A stretch of 64,000 nucleotides of DNA from Flavobacteriaceae bacterium CRH (lineage in GTDB: Bacteria > Bacteroidota > Bacteroidia > Flavobacteriales > Flavobacteriaceae), in NCBI GenBank assembly GCA_001507425.1, contig LMAJ01000003.1, positions 1-64,000 on the forward strand. Reading direction: 5' to 3'. Made by a program: the position numbers and the translations under genes. Position 1 is the first letter of the stretch. Every line of letters begins with the position of its first letter. The notes beneath the pieces were generated by a model that saw only the letters and a list, made by a program, of their open reading frames with translations, was not told where the DNA came from and ran no database searches. Below, in pieces: positions 1-9,472 of this stretch.

Positions 1-2
1 TT

Positions 3-103
3 TTGTCATCCTGACGGAGGAAGGATCACACTAGAAACCCCGCACAGTAAAGTACTAACTTTTTAGAGCACCGCGTGTGATCCTTCCTCCGTCAGGATGA
101 CAA
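3..103. repeat. Long palindromic intergenic repeat, copy 1
   Basis: Two perfectly complementary arms (3-31 and 75-103) starting TGTCATCCTGACG enclose a 43-nt spacer. A second copy lies at 49972-50073. The two copies differ at one position in each arm, and the change is compensated, so both copies keep a perfect stem. The spacer begins TAGAAAC in both. This looks like a REP/MITE-type element; no transposase is nearby. Confidence 0.85.
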
Positions 104-228
104 GATTGCGGGAAAAACATTGCTTTTTATAAACAATAACGTTATAAATTCAGGAACTTCTAAGGTTTGATAGGCTATAAAGCAGCTTTTTAGTACTTTT
201 ATAATATCAATCCCAAAATGCATTTATT

Positions 229-1446
229 TTGATAGACTTCAATCCATTATCACTTTTTCAGACCAAAGGAAAAATCAAGAAAGTTTTTAGAGAAGCAAAA
301 GCTTCTTATTTAAACCGAATTCGTATTGCCGTCGGAATGTTTTATTTTGGAATGGGTTTAAGTTTTGCAACGTGGGCAAGTCGAATTCCCGATATCAAAA
401 TAGCCTTGCATTTAACAGATGGCGATTTGGGTTCTATACTTTTTGCGCTTCCAATGGGGCAATTAATCATTATGCCCTTTTCAGGAAAAATGGTGACCAA
501 ATTTGGAAGCCACCGCATATTGATTTTCGCTCTAATAATGTACGTTTTGTGCCTTGCTAATTTAGGTTTAGCAACGACCGCTTTGCAATTATCGTTAGGG
601 CTTTTTATGTTTGGGTTATTTGGGAACTTAGCCAATATTGCCGTAAACACACAAGGCGTTTATACCGAAGTTTTGTTCAAAAAAACAATCATGTCCTCTT
701 TTCACGGTATGTGGAGTTTCGCCGGATTCACAGGTGCTTTAGTTGGTTTAGGAATGTTAGCTTTAGAGCTTAAGCCATTACATCATTTTCTAATTGTTGG
801 GGCTGTTGTCATTTTAATGGTAGTTTTTAATTTTAAATTTTTAGTCAGAGCCAAAGAAAAAATCAAAACTAAAACCGAAGGGAAAAAGTTGTTTGGAAAA
901 CCGGACAGCGCTTTAATCTGGCTTGGCGTAATTGGTTTTTGCAGCATGGCCAGCGAAGGCGTTATGTTTGACTGGAGTGGTGTTTACTTTAAAGATATTG
1001 TAAAGGCGCCTGGATCTTTAGTGATTTTGGGATATACTTCATTTATGATTACAATGGCCAGCGGACGCTTTTTAGGCGACGGACTTATTAATAAATTTGG
1101 TCGTCAACGCGTCATGCAAATTAGCGGCGTTTTGATTTCTGCAGGGCTTTTTACCGCTGTTTTTCTTCCTTATATTATTCCGTGTACGATTGCTTTTATG
1201 GCCGTTGGTTTAGGCGTTGCCACAATCGTTCCTACCGTTTATAGTCTGGCCGGTAAAAACCCAACAGTTCCGCCGGGAGAAGCTTTAACCATTGTTTCGA
1301 GTGTAAGTTTCCTTGGTTTTTTAATGGGGCCGCCGGTAATTGGACATATTGCTGAAAATTTCGGACTTCGGTTCTCTTTTGCTTTTATCGGAATTTTTGG
1401 AGTTCTGATTGCCTTTATGGTTTCTAAAATTAGAACAACGGTTTAA
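229..1446 (+). CDS. MFS transporter (YbjJ-like)
   Basis: An inner-membrane major facilitator superfamily permease of about 400 residues with around twelve hydrophobic segments. The first segment, around GMFYFGMGLSFATWASRIPD, resembles the YbjJ-type branch of the family, and a loop GRFLGDGLINKFGRQR near residue 285 has the usual MFS loop character. The substrate cannot be told from sequence. The open frame begins with TTG at 229. The ATG at 218 runs into a stop after four codons, so the start is uncertain and could lie at a downstream codon before the first membrane segment (ATG 337). It follows the palindromic repeat at 3-103 and appears to be monocistronic. Confidence 0.85.
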   Translation: MIDFNPLSLFQTKGKIKKVFREAKASYLNRIRIAVGMFYFGMGLSFATWASRIPDIKIALHLTDGDLGSILFALPMGQLIIMPFSGKMVTKFGSHRILIFALIMYVLCLANLGLATTALQLSLGLFMFGLFGNLANIAVNTQGVYTEVLFKKTIMSSFHGMWSFAGFTGALVGLGMLALELKPLHHFLIVGAVVILMVVFNFKFLVRAKEKIKTKTEGKKLFGKPDSALIWLGVIGFCSMASEGVMFDWSGVYFKDIVKAPGSLVILGYTSFMITMASGRFLGDGLINKFGRQRVMQISGVLISAGLFTAVFLPYIIPCTIAFMAVGLGVATIVPTVYSLAGKNPTVPPGEALTIVSSVSFLGFLMGPPVIGHIAENFGLRFSFAFIGIFGVLIAFMVSKIRTTV

Positions 1447-1553
1447 AATTTTATTATTCACAAATTGAGCATATTAAATAAAATTCGTGAAAGAGCTTAT
1501 GTTTTTATTTAAAATTTGTAAGAATTTATTTCTTTTAATGCTGTTTTTATACA

Positions 1554-1561
1554 TATATTTG
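1554..1561 (+). promoter_or_regulatory. Bacteroidota-type -7 box TATATTTG
   Basis: A perfect match to TAnnTTTG about 110 nt before the TonB receptor start, in an otherwise empty 225-bp gap. No well-spaced TTG -33 element is visible, so this is tentative. Confidence 0.35.
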
Positions 1562-1671
1562 AACTTCGAGTAGTTTGTCTTACGAACAAGACTCTTTTCC
1601 AAAAACCAATTTTATCTTTTGAATAAGGATTAATTTCCCAAAACAATTTTCAAAGTAATTTGGTATTTTTC

Positions 1672-4503
1672 ATGAGAAAAATCTACTTAGCGTTTTTTAT
1701 TTTATTGCCTTTTTCAGCTGCTTTTGCACAAGAAACAATTTTTAGAGGAGTTGTTGTTGATGCCAAAACGCAAAATCCCCTTGAGAATGTTGTAGTAAGC
1801 ATTCAGAATTCTTCTATAACAAAACTTACTTCTAAAAACGGCAAATTTGAATTCCATTCTCCCATAGAAGGAGAACAACTGCTTCTGATTCACAGTCAGG
1901 GTTGTAAAGATTTAATGCTGAAAATTCAGTCTAATTTTGGTCAAATTGTATATCTCGGCGTATTGCAGTTAGAGGATATTTATTCTGATGAAATTCCGGC
2001 GGCTTTAATTACATTATTAGACAGCGATTTATCTGATGATAATAGTTCTTCAGAAATGACTTCGGGACTTTTACAATCTTCCAAAGATGCTTTTATGCAA
2101 GCCGCTGCCTTCAATTGGGGGCAGGCCCGATTTAGGGTTCGTGGTTTAGACAGTGAAAACGGAACCATGATGCTTAACGGTATGGTCATGAACAAAATTT
2201 ATGACGGAAGACCACAATGGAATAACTGGGGAGGTTTGAATAATGTTCTTCGAAATCAGGAATTCTCCGTTGGCACTGCACCTTCTAATTATACTTTTGG
2301 AGGAATTTTAGGTACTCAGCAAATATTTACCAGAGCTTCGATGTACAGAAAAGGCGGTCAGTTAACTGTTTCAGGAAGCAATACAACTTATAATTGGCGC
2401 GCAATCGGAACGTATGCATCCGGAATGAATGCTGCGGGTTGGGCGTATGCCATTTCTGCAGGAAAACGCTGGTCAGAAGAAGGTTATTTTGAAGGCACAA
2501 ATTTTAATGCCGATTCTTTTTTTATTAGTGTAGAAAAGAAATTGAATAGCAGAAATTCACTCAATTTTACCGGATTTTATACACCAAATTCCCGCGGGAA
2601 AAACTCGGCCAATACAAATGAAGTAACACAATTAACAAGCGAAAAATACAATTCGTATTGGGGTTTCCAAAATGGAGAAAAACGAAATGCAAGAGTAAAA
2701 ACCGTTGAAGAACCCTTGTTGATGCTGAATCATTATTTTAAAATTAATGAAACGGCCAACCTTAATTCGGGCATTATGTACCAATTCGGAAAAGTTGGAA
2801 ACAGCAACATCGATTATCAAAATGCAAATAGCCCGGATCCTGTTTATTACAGAAAAATGCCAGCTTATTTTAGTTCACTTTACGCAAAAGATAAGGGAGA
2901 ATTTTCAGGAGAATTCACACCGGATTATGAAAATGCAGCAAAAAGTAAAGCCTTATTTCTCGAAAATTCTCAAATAGATTGGGAAGCAATGTATAGAACA
3001 AATCAGAAACAAATAACAAATTCTGACGGAACTATACAATATGAACCTTTACAAAGCCATTATGTGGTTTATGAAGACCGGACTGATGATAACACGTTGG
3101 CAGTCAATTCAAACTTAAATTCGCAGGTTGCACCAAACATCTATTTTGATGGCGGAATAACCTATACAAATTTAAAATCGCATAATTTTCAATATCTCTT
3201 AGATTTACTTGGAGGTTCTTATTTTTTGGATGTTGATACTTTTTATAAAGGGGATCAATCACAATCAGATTTACAAAACCCAAACCGAGCGGTAAAAGAA
3301 GGCGATATTTACGGTTATAATTATAATTTGCTGGCCAATACCATTGATGTTTTTACACAGTTTAAATTTGTATATAATAAAGTAGATTTTTATTTGGCGC
3401 AATGTTATTCGGCAGCAAATTATCAAAGAGAAGGATTGTATCAAAACGGAATTTATATCACAACTTCTCTCGGAAAAAGCGATAAGGTCAATTTTGAAAA
3501 TTTTGGTTTCAAAGGCGGGTTCACTTATAAAATCTCAGGAAAACAATCACTCTTTTTTAATGCAGCGCATTTAACGAGAGCGCCGTCGCTAAGAAATACA
3601 TTTTCGAATTCAAGATTAAATAACTCGATTGTTAACGGACTCGAAAGTGAAAACATTTCAAGTGCCGAAGCCAATTATGTCTATCATTCTCCCAAGCTTA
3701 AACTGCGATTAACAGCGTATTATGCTTTAATTAAAAATGCCACAAAAACTTCTTTCTTTTATGCCGAAGGAATTTTTGATAATGGTGCAGGTTATGATGC
3801 CACAGATGCTTTTGTAAGCCAAACGCTCACGCATTTAAACAAGAAGAATATTGGAGCAGAATTGAGTTTTGAATATCAAATTTCATCAACGCTAAAAACC
3901 ACTTTTTCTGCCGCTTATGGAAATTATACATACGATAGCAATCCTGATGTTTCGATAACAAATGATGCAAATGCAGCAAAAGAAAATGCACAAACCACTT
4001 TTGATTTTGGTAAAGCCTATCTTAAAAACTACAAACAAGCCGGAATGCCGCAACAAGCTCTCTCGTTGGGTCTGGAATACAGAGATCCTAAATTTTGGTG
4101 GATTGGCGCCAATATAAATTATTTAACCGGAACTTATATTGATGTTTCGGCTATTGCCAGAACACCTCAGTTTTATATTAATCCAGCCAATGCTTTTCCG
4201 TTTCCGGAAGCAACAAGCGAACGTGGAAACGAGTTGTTAAAACAGGAAAAATTTGATCCTGTATCGTTATTAAATATCTCAGGCGGTAAATCCTGGCGTA
4301 TTTATCGCAAATATGTGGGCCTTTTTATGAGTGTAAATAATGTTCTTAATGCGACTTATAAAACGGGAGGTTTCGAACAGGCGAGGAATGCCAATTTTAG
4401 GGCACTTAATCAGGATGTTTCAAGCGGAACACCATCATTTGGACCTAAATATTATTACGGTTACGGAAGAACTTATTTCGTAAATCTTACCATTGGTTTA
4501 TAA
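1672..4503 (+). CDS. TonB-dependent receptor with carboxypeptidase-regulatory domain
   Basis: An outer-membrane TonB-dependent receptor of about 943 residues. The longest frame begins at TTG 1660, but ATG 1672 starts a classic signal peptide (MRKIYLAFFILLPFSAAFAQ), so 1672 is preferred. Residues 25-95 form a carboxypeptidase-D regulatory-like fold (GVVVDAKTQNPLENVVVSI). A plug-like region with RFRVRGLDSENGTMMLNG follows, then a long beta-barrel ending in YFVNLTIGL, an aromatic-rich C-terminal strand. The DUF5689 lipoprotein starts 20 bp downstream and is probably its surface partner, in the manner of SusC/SusD-like pairs. The ligand is unknown. Confidence 0.88.
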   Translation: MRKIYLAFFILLPFSAAFAQETIFRGVVVDAKTQNPLENVVVSIQNSSITKLTSKNGKFEFHSPIEGEQLLLIHSQGCKDLMLKIQSNFGQIVYLGVLQLEDIYSDEIPAALITLLDSDLSDDNSSSEMTSGLLQSSKDAFMQAAAFNWGQARFRVRGLDSENGTMMLNGMVMNKIYDGRPQWNNWGGLNNVLRNQEFSVGTAPSNYTFGGILGTQQIFTRASMYRKGGQLTVSGSNTTYNWRAIGTYASGMNAAGWAYAISAGKRWSEEGYFEGTNFNADSFFISVEKKLNSRNSLNFTGFYTPNSRGKNSANTNEVTQLTSEKYNSYWGFQNGEKRNARVKTVEEPLLMLNHYFKINETANLNSGIMYQFGKVGNSNIDYQNANSPDPVYYRKMPAYFSSLYAKDKGEFSGEFTPDYENAAKSKALFLENSQIDWEAMYRTNQKQITNSDGTIQYEPLQSHYVVYEDRTDDNTLAVNSNLNSQVAPNIYFDGGITYTNLKSHNFQYLLDLLGGSYFLDVDTFYKGDQSQSDLQNPNRAVKEGDIYGYNYNLLANTIDVFTQFKFVYNKVDFYLAQCYSAANYQREGLYQNGIYITTSLGKSDKVNFENFGFKGGFTYKISGKQSLFFNAAHLTRAPSLRNTFSNSRLNNSIVNGLESENISSAEANYVYHSPKLKLRLTAYYALIKNATKTSFFYAEGIFDNGAGYDATDAFVSQTLTHLNKKNIGAELSFEYQISSTLKTTFSAAYGNYTYDSNPDVSITNDANAAKENAQTTFDFGKAYLKNYKQAGMPQQALSLGLEYRDPKFWWIGANINYLTGTYIDVSAIARTPQFYINPANAFPFPEATSERGNELLKQEKFDPVSLLNISGGKSWRIYRKYVGLFMSVNNVLNATYKTGGFEQARNANFRALNQDVSSGTPSFGPKYYYGYGRTYFVNLTIGL

Positions 4504-4523
4504 ATTTAAAATACACAATTGTT

Positions 4524-5873
4524 ATGACAAATAGATTTTCAACTTCACTTTTTGCCTTTTCTTTATTACTATTTTCTAGTTGTAATGAAGAAGTCGAAAT
4601 TCCTAAATTAGAATGTACACAACCGGATTTAAAAGTAAATAAAACAGTCGAAAAAGTGCATGAACTTTCCGGTAATGTGGCCAAACAATATGTTTATGAT
4701 GACATTATTGAAGCTTATGTAGTTTCGAGTGATGAGGGTGGAAACTTTTTTAAAAGTATTTCTTTACAGACTTTGGCAAAAAATGGCGTTCCGGCAACGG
4801 GCTTTAGTGTTCCGGTTGATGCCTCAAATACTTACATCGATTTTCGTCTTGGAAACAAAGTTTATGTCAAACTAAAAAATCAATTTACAGATTTATATTA
4901 TGGCGGATTACGTATTGGAAGTTTGTATGTGAGTAACGCAGGCGACCCAACAATTGGAAGGATTTCGCAGAATGAATATAAAACGGTACTAAATCCATCG
5001 TGTACAGTAATTGATGAGAGTCAATTGGTTAAATCACTTTCTATTGAAGAAGCTTTGAATGACAATATTCTGAATACTTTAATAGAACTAAACGATGTAG
5101 AATTTACAGAAGCCGCAATTGGGCGTCATTATTTTGAAGAAACAAATAATGTTGGAGGTTCTACCAATTGGAATTTGCGTGACAAAACCGGAAATCAGAT
5201 TATTTTCAGGACAAGCGGCTATGCCAAATTCGCCACAAATGATGTGCCTGAAGGAAGTGGAAAAGTTAGAGGAATTGTAACGAAATTTGGATCAGATTAT
5301 CAATTAATGGTGAGGTCTGAACAAGATGTTGTAATGACCGGAAAAAGAAATGTTCCTTTTTTTGCAGAAGATTTTCAATCGGTAAAAAACAATGTAAACT
5401 TTACTTTGCCAGGCTGGAGCAATATTGTTGAAAAAGCAACTAAATTATGGAAAAGTATGGTTTATGCAGGCAACGGATACGCAGAGTTTAATACCACAAG
5501 TACAACCGCTGCAGAAAATATTGCCTGGCTGGTAACGCCTAAAATTAATTTGACAGGTTACAAAAATGCCATATTATCTTTTAGAAGCGCTCAGCATGAT
5601 TTAAAAGTTGATTCGCCCTTAAATTCTTTAGAAGTTTACGTGTCCACAAATTTTGACGGATCAAGTGTTACAAAAGCAAAATGGACAAAATTGGAGGCAA
5701 AATTTCCTTCGCTGATAACACCAACTCGTGAATTTATAAGCTCCGGCGGAATTGATTTATCTGCTTATTCCGGGAATATTAATATTGCATTTAAATACAT
5801 TGGTTCCGGTAAAGACAAAACCTTAAATGGTGCTTTTATGGTAGACGACATTAAGCTTTTTGGAGAAAAGTAG
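4524..5873 (+). CDS. DUF5689 domain lipoprotein
   Basis: A secreted lipoprotein of 449 residues. The N-terminal hydrophobic stretch ends in a lipobox (LLFSSC, Cys near residue 20). Residues of about 35-270 fit the DUF5689 family, and the C-terminal part (AEDFQSVKNN to VDDIKLFGEK) looks like a choice-of-anchor J / galactose-binding-like sandwich. It starts 20 bp after the TonB receptor and is presumably co-transcribed with it. From family context (DUF5689 proteins beside TonB receptors) it is probably an outer-surface substrate-binding partner. That role is inferred, and the substrate is not known. Confidence 0.8.
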   Translation: MTNRFSTSLFAFSLLLFSSCNEEVEIPKLECTQPDLKVNKTVEKVHELSGNVAKQYVYDDIIEAYVVSSDEGGNFFKSISLQTLAKNGVPATGFSVPVDASNTYIDFRLGNKVYVKLKNQFTDLYYGGLRIGSLYVSNAGDPTIGRISQNEYKTVLNPSCTVIDESQLVKSLSIEEALNDNILNTLIELNDVEFTEAAIGRHYFEETNNVGGSTNWNLRDKTGNQIIFRTSGYAKFATNDVPEGSGKVRGIVTKFGSDYQLMVRSEQDVVMTGKRNVPFFAEDFQSVKNNVNFTLPGWSNIVEKATKLWKSMVYAGNGYAEFNTTSTTAAENIAWLVTPKINLTGYKNAILSFRSAQHDLKVDSPLNSLEVYVSTNFDGSSVTKAKWTKLEAKFPSLITPTREFISSGGIDLSAYSGNINIAFKYIGSGKDKTLNGAFMVDDIKLFGEK

Positions 5874-6008
5874 GATGAAGTTTTTTAAAGTCGGAATTAA
5901 AGTGCTGATTTTTAGATGATAATTTAATAATGTGTAAATTTTAAATTACAAATTGTTAAAGTTTAATTGAATTTTGTATTTTGGTCATCCCAAATTGATA
6001 CAAAAATT

Positions 6009-6869
6009 ATGAAAACCTATTTTATTGCCATCATGCTGATGGTTTTTCCATGCTTAGTGCAAAGTCAGGATAAACCTGTTCAATTAAAACAGATTAATAT
6101 TGTAAAAACAAATTACCAGAATTTTAAGGATGGTGAAATTGTAAACAAAACTGTTGTTCTTAAAGAAGGAAAAATACAAACAATAACAACTTCAGATGTT
6201 GTACAGCATTTCTTTTACAACCCAAAAGGTTTATTAGACATGACAGTTAAAGACAAAGTTGGAAGTGACTGGAAAGAGGTTGTAAATTACACTTATAACG
6301 CAGACAACAACATTACAAAATTGGTAAAAAAGTATCAGGAAGGTAATGACTATATCACTAAAACGGTAACTTTTACTTATGAAGGTGCCAGAATAAAAGT
6401 GATCACTAAAAAAAGCACAAATCACCAAAATATTGTTGAAGATATTGAGTATATAGTCGAGAATGGTATTATTGTGAGACGTACATCTCGTGACAGAAAT
6501 AAAGCAATCATTGGTAAAATAGAATACTCTTATACAAACGATAATGTAGTAAGACACAGAGGACTTGTTGGTGATAAAATATCTAAAACATTTACTTTTG
6601 ATGATAAAAAATCGGTAGATCAGTTAATTGTTCAGAACTTATTTGGTGATAATTATAAAATAATTGTGCCTATGATTTCATATCACGAAGATGAATTTGC
6701 TTTTGAATCTATTTCATACAATAACGAAACAAATTTCAGCCCTTCTTCTACAGTTTTAGTTGGGATCAGTAAAAAATACAAATACAATAAACTTAATTTT
6801 CCAATCTCTTGTTCTCAACTTGAAGAAAATGGAATTGTAAAAACAGAGAAAACTTTTATTTACGAATAA
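6009..6869 (+). CDS. Secreted YD-repeat-like protein of unknown function
   Basis: A 286-residue exported protein. The longer frame starts at TTG 5967, but ATG 6009 begins a clear signal peptide (MKTYFIAIMLMVFPCLVQSQ), so that start is chosen. The mature part is made of short beta-rich units of the form YNxxGLL / YNADNNITKLVKKY / FTYEGARIKVI, which resemble degenerate RHS/YD repeats. No catalytic motif was seen. It stands alone on the plus strand, with a long hairpin just downstream. Function is unknown. Confidence 0.7.
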   Translation: MKTYFIAIMLMVFPCLVQSQDKPVQLKQINIVKTNYQNFKDGEIVNKTVVLKEGKIQTITTSDVVQHFFYNPKGLLDMTVKDKVGSDWKEVVNYTYNADNNITKLVKKYQEGNDYITKTVTFTYEGARIKVITKKSTNHQNIVEDIEYIVENGIIVRRTSRDRNKAIIGKIEYSYTNDNVVRHRGLVGDKISKTFTFDDKKSVDQLIVQNLFGDNYKIIVPMISYHEDEFAFESISYNNETNFSPSSTVLVGISKKYKYNKLNFPISCSQLEENGIVKTEKTFIYE

Positions 6870-6891
6870 TATCCGTTTAAGTTTAATTTTT

Positions 6892-6955
6892 AAACCATTT
6901 AAAAATTAAGTTTCATTAAGATAAACGCTTAATGTTCTTAATTTCTAAATGGTTT
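6892..6955. repeat. Imperfect 19-bp inverted repeat downstream of the YD-like gene
   Basis: Arms 6892-6910 and 6937-6955 (AAACCATTTAAAAATTAAG and its complement with one mismatch) enclose a 26-nt loop. It may act as a transcription stop for the upstream gene, or be a dispersed flavobacterial repeat. No second copy was found in this window. Confidence 0.6.
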
Positions 6956-7033
6956 ATTTTTTTAATAAACAGGCAAATTCTTAAATAGAACTTAAAAACA
7001 GAATTCTATAAGGCTTAGTGTCTTACAAATCAT

Positions 7034-7041
7034 TAAATTTG
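7034..7041 (+). promoter_or_regulatory. -7 box TAAATTTG upstream of hflX
   Basis: Matches TAnnTTTG and lies 17 bp before the hflX start codon, giving a short leader. The -33 element is not clear. Confidence 0.35.
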
Positions 7042-7057
7042 CACCTTATTCAAAGCT

Positions 7058-8296
7058 ATGTTAGAAAAAGAAGTTATAAATTTTGAAAGAACAGCCATCG
7101 TAGGTATTGTGACTCAAAATCAAAGTGAGGAAAAACTTAACGAATATTTAGACGAATTAGAATTTTTGACTTTTACCGCTGGTGGTGAAGTGATTAAACG
7201 CTTTTCGCAAAAAATGGAACGCCCGAATCCGAAGACCTTTATGGGAACGGGAAAAATTGAAGAAATCAATCTTTATGTAAAAGAAAATGACATATCGACT
7301 TTAATTTTTGATGATGAATTATCGCCATCGCAACAAAAAAATATCTCTAAAATTATAGATTGTAAAATCTTAGACAGAACGAATTTAATTCTGGATATTT
7401 TTGCACAAAGAGCCGAAAGTTCTTATGCAAGAACTCAGGTTGAATTGGCACAATGCATCTATTTATTGCCAAGACTTTCCGGATTATGGACGCACCTTGA
7501 ACGCCAAAAAGGGGGTATTGGAATGCGTGGTCCTGGTGAAACGGAGATTGAAACGGACAGACGTATTGTTCGTGACAGAATTTCGTTGCTGAAAGAAAAA
7601 ATAAAAACGATTGACAAACAAATGGGGGTTCAGCGCGGCAATCGCGGTGCCATGGTTCGTGTTGCGCTGGTTGGTTATACCAATGTTGGAAAATCGACTT
7701 TGATGAACGCTGTTGGTAAAAGTGATGTTTTTGTTGAGAACAAATTATTCGCAACTTTAGACACGACTGTTCGAAAAGTAGTTATTAAAAACCTTCCTTT
7801 TTTACTTTCAGATACTGTAGGTTTTATTAGAAAATTGCCGACACAATTGGTAGATTCTTTTAAAAGTACACTTGATGAGGTTCGTGAGGCTGATTTGTTA
7901 TTGCATATTGTAGACATTTCGCATCCAGAATTTGAAGATCATATTGCATCTGTAAATCAGACATTGCAGGATATTAAGGCGCATGAAAAACCGGTTATCA
8001 TGGTTTTTAATAAAATTGATGCCTACAAACATCTTACGATTGATGAAGATGATTTGATAACTGAAAAAACACCAAGACATTACACACTTGAAGAGTGGAA
8101 AAGCACTTGGATGCATCGTTTAGGCGAAGATAATGCCTTGTTTATTTCGGCAACTAACAAAGAAAATTTCGAGGAATTTCGAGAAAGAGTTTATGAAGCC
8201 GTAAGGCAAATTCATATTACCAGATTCCCTTATAATAAATTTTTGTATCCGGATTATAAAGATGCAATCGAAAAAGAAGAAGAGGAGCAGGAATAA
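7058..8296 (+). CDS. hflX: GTPase HflX, ribosome-associated
   Basis: A 412-residue cytoplasmic GTPase of the HflX family, which binds the large ribosomal subunit and splits or rescues stalled ribosomes. The N-terminal HflX domain includes NPKTFMGTGKIEEI and the conserved GMRGPGETEIETDRR linker. The G domain has G1 GYTNVGKST near residue 206, G3 DTVG near 252 and G4 NKID near 317. The C-terminus is very acidic (EKEEEEQE). Length and domain order are normal. It appears monocistronic, and its 3' flank holds a GCAAAG hairpin that could stop transcripts from both sides. Confidence 0.95.
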   Translation: MLEKEVINFERTAIVGIVTQNQSEEKLNEYLDELEFLTFTAGGEVIKRFSQKMERPNPKTFMGTGKIEEINLYVKENDISTLIFDDELSPSQQKNISKIIDCKILDRTNLILDIFAQRAESSYARTQVELAQCIYLLPRLSGLWTHLERQKGGIGMRGPGETEIETDRRIVRDRISLLKEKIKTIDKQMGVQRGNRGAMVRVALVGYTNVGKSTLMNAVGKSDVFVENKLFATLDTTVRKVVIKNLPFLLSDTVGFIRKLPTQLVDSFKSTLDEVREADLLLHIVDISHPEFEDHIASVNQTLQDIKAHEKPVIMVFNKIDAYKHLTIDEDDLITEKTPRHYTLEEWKSTWMHRLGEDNALFISATNKENFEEFRERVYEAVRQIHITRFPYNKFLYPDYKDAIEKEEEEQE

Positions 8297-8304
8297 ATTA
8301 ATTT

Positions 8305-8431
8305 ACCGCAAAGTGCGCCAAGATTATATTGAAGCATCTTCACAAAAACAGAAAGTTCGCAAAGCTAAATCTATATAGCTTTGCGAACTTTGTGTTTTTA
8401 TAAAACCTAATTTATAAAAATCTTAGCGGTT
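8305..8431. repeat. GCAAAG-type hairpin repeat, copy A
   Basis: A perfect 16-bp inverted repeat (8352-8367 with 8376-8391, core TTCGCAAAGCTA) sits within partly complementary outer ends TACCGCAAAG (8305) and GCGGT (8430). It lies between convergent genes hflX and DUF3078. The same inner core and outer ends recur at 32722-32868, and a related hairpin is at 52304-52358. Confidence 0.75.
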
Positions 8432-8442
8432 CCAGTTTCAAA

Positions 8443-9393
8443 TTAAAATCCGAAATTAATTCCTAAACCAAATACTTCTCTGGTTTGTAAACCTTTAAGT
8501 GCATTGTCGTCATAAATCGCCTGAAACGATAAATTTGCCGATAGATATTTGTTTACTTTCATGATAATGTTCAATGAATAATTGATATCGACGTTTTGCG
8601 GATCTTCCAGATAATTAGAATATAAGTTTAATGTGTTCTCAGCTGTAACGTTTGTCATTATGGCCAATTTGTAATAAACAGACGCGTAGAATCCCAATTC
8701 GTAACGCATACTTTTGTTGGCGTCTACACCAAAATAATCACCTTCAACATAAGGTAAACCTGTTTTTTGATCGATTCCTGTTGTATAAGCAGGATCTACA
8801 AAAGTGAATTTAGAAGTTAATGGGGCGAAGTTTATTTTAAGATTATCATCTTTTGTCCAATAAATACCGGGACCTGTTGTAAGATATCCAGGAGACATAA
8901 ATTTGGTATTTTCCGTTCTGATTTCTTTTCCGTTTTCATCCTTACCATAAATGTAACCTGTTGAAAATTGCGTTCTAAAATTTAAGAAATAGGAATAATA
9001 CCATTGCCCGAAAGCTTTTTTTCCTACGATCGAATTAAATTCAAGACGGTCATCTGTCTTTTTTCCAAAGTCGGTATTTTTGGTTTGTAAAAGCCCGTAA
9101 GAAGCTAAAACTTTGTTGTCCCAAGTTACATCATCTTTTTTGTAATTGAAGTCGTAGTTGATCCCCAATGTTCCTGAAAAGCTATCTTCACCTCCGGCAA
9201 TCCAATTATTAAAGCTTGATTGATTCAGTAAAAGTGATACGGTTCCTTTTGCTTTCCAGCCTTCATCTTCAATTGTGTCGTTTATTTTCTGGACTGCTTT
9301 TTCAGTATTTTGAATTAATTCCTTTTCGCTATTTTGAGCCTGAACAAAAGTAAAGTTAGCTAGTATAAAAAGTAATAACGTTATCTTTTTCAT
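8443..9393 (-). CDS. DUF3078 domain outer-membrane protein
   Basis: A 316-residue exported protein with a signal peptide (MKKITLLLFILANFTFVQAQ). The body fits the DUF3078 family, with segments such as LLLNQSSFNNWIAGGEDSFS and alternating aromatic strands ending in FGLGINFGF, as expected for a small outer-membrane beta-barrel. It lies at the distal end of the SUF locus, 79 bp after the DUF2480 gene, and has its own candidate -7 box, so it may be transcribed independently. Function is unknown. Confidence 0.85.
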   Translation of the reverse strand: MKKITLLLFILANFTFVQAQNSEKELIQNTEKAVQKINDTIEDEGWKAKGTVSLLLNQSSFNNWIAGGEDSFSGTLGINYDFNYKKDDVTWDNKVLASYGLLQTKNTDFGKKTDDRLEFNSIVGKKAFGQWYYSYFLNFRTQFSTGYIYGKDENGKEIRTENTKFMSPGYLTTGPGIYWTKDDNLKINFAPLTSKFTFVDPAYTTGIDQKTGLPYVEGDYFGVDANKSMRYELGFYASVYYKLAIMTNVTAENTLNLYSNYLEDPQNVDINYSLNIIMKVNKYLSANLSFQAIYDDNALKGLQTREVFGLGINFGF

Positions 9394-9418
9394 GGTGTCT
9401 AGTTTAAGTGTATGTTAA

Positions 9419-9426
9419 CAAATATA
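9419..9426 (-). promoter_or_regulatory. -7 box TATATTTG for the DUF3078 gene
   Basis: On the minus strand this reads TATATTTG, 25 bp before the DUF3078 start codon. The -33 element was not identified. Confidence 0.35.
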
Positions 9427-9472
9427 CTAAAAACCGTTAAAAGGTTTGGCCTTATTGGCTGTAAAAAGAGAG

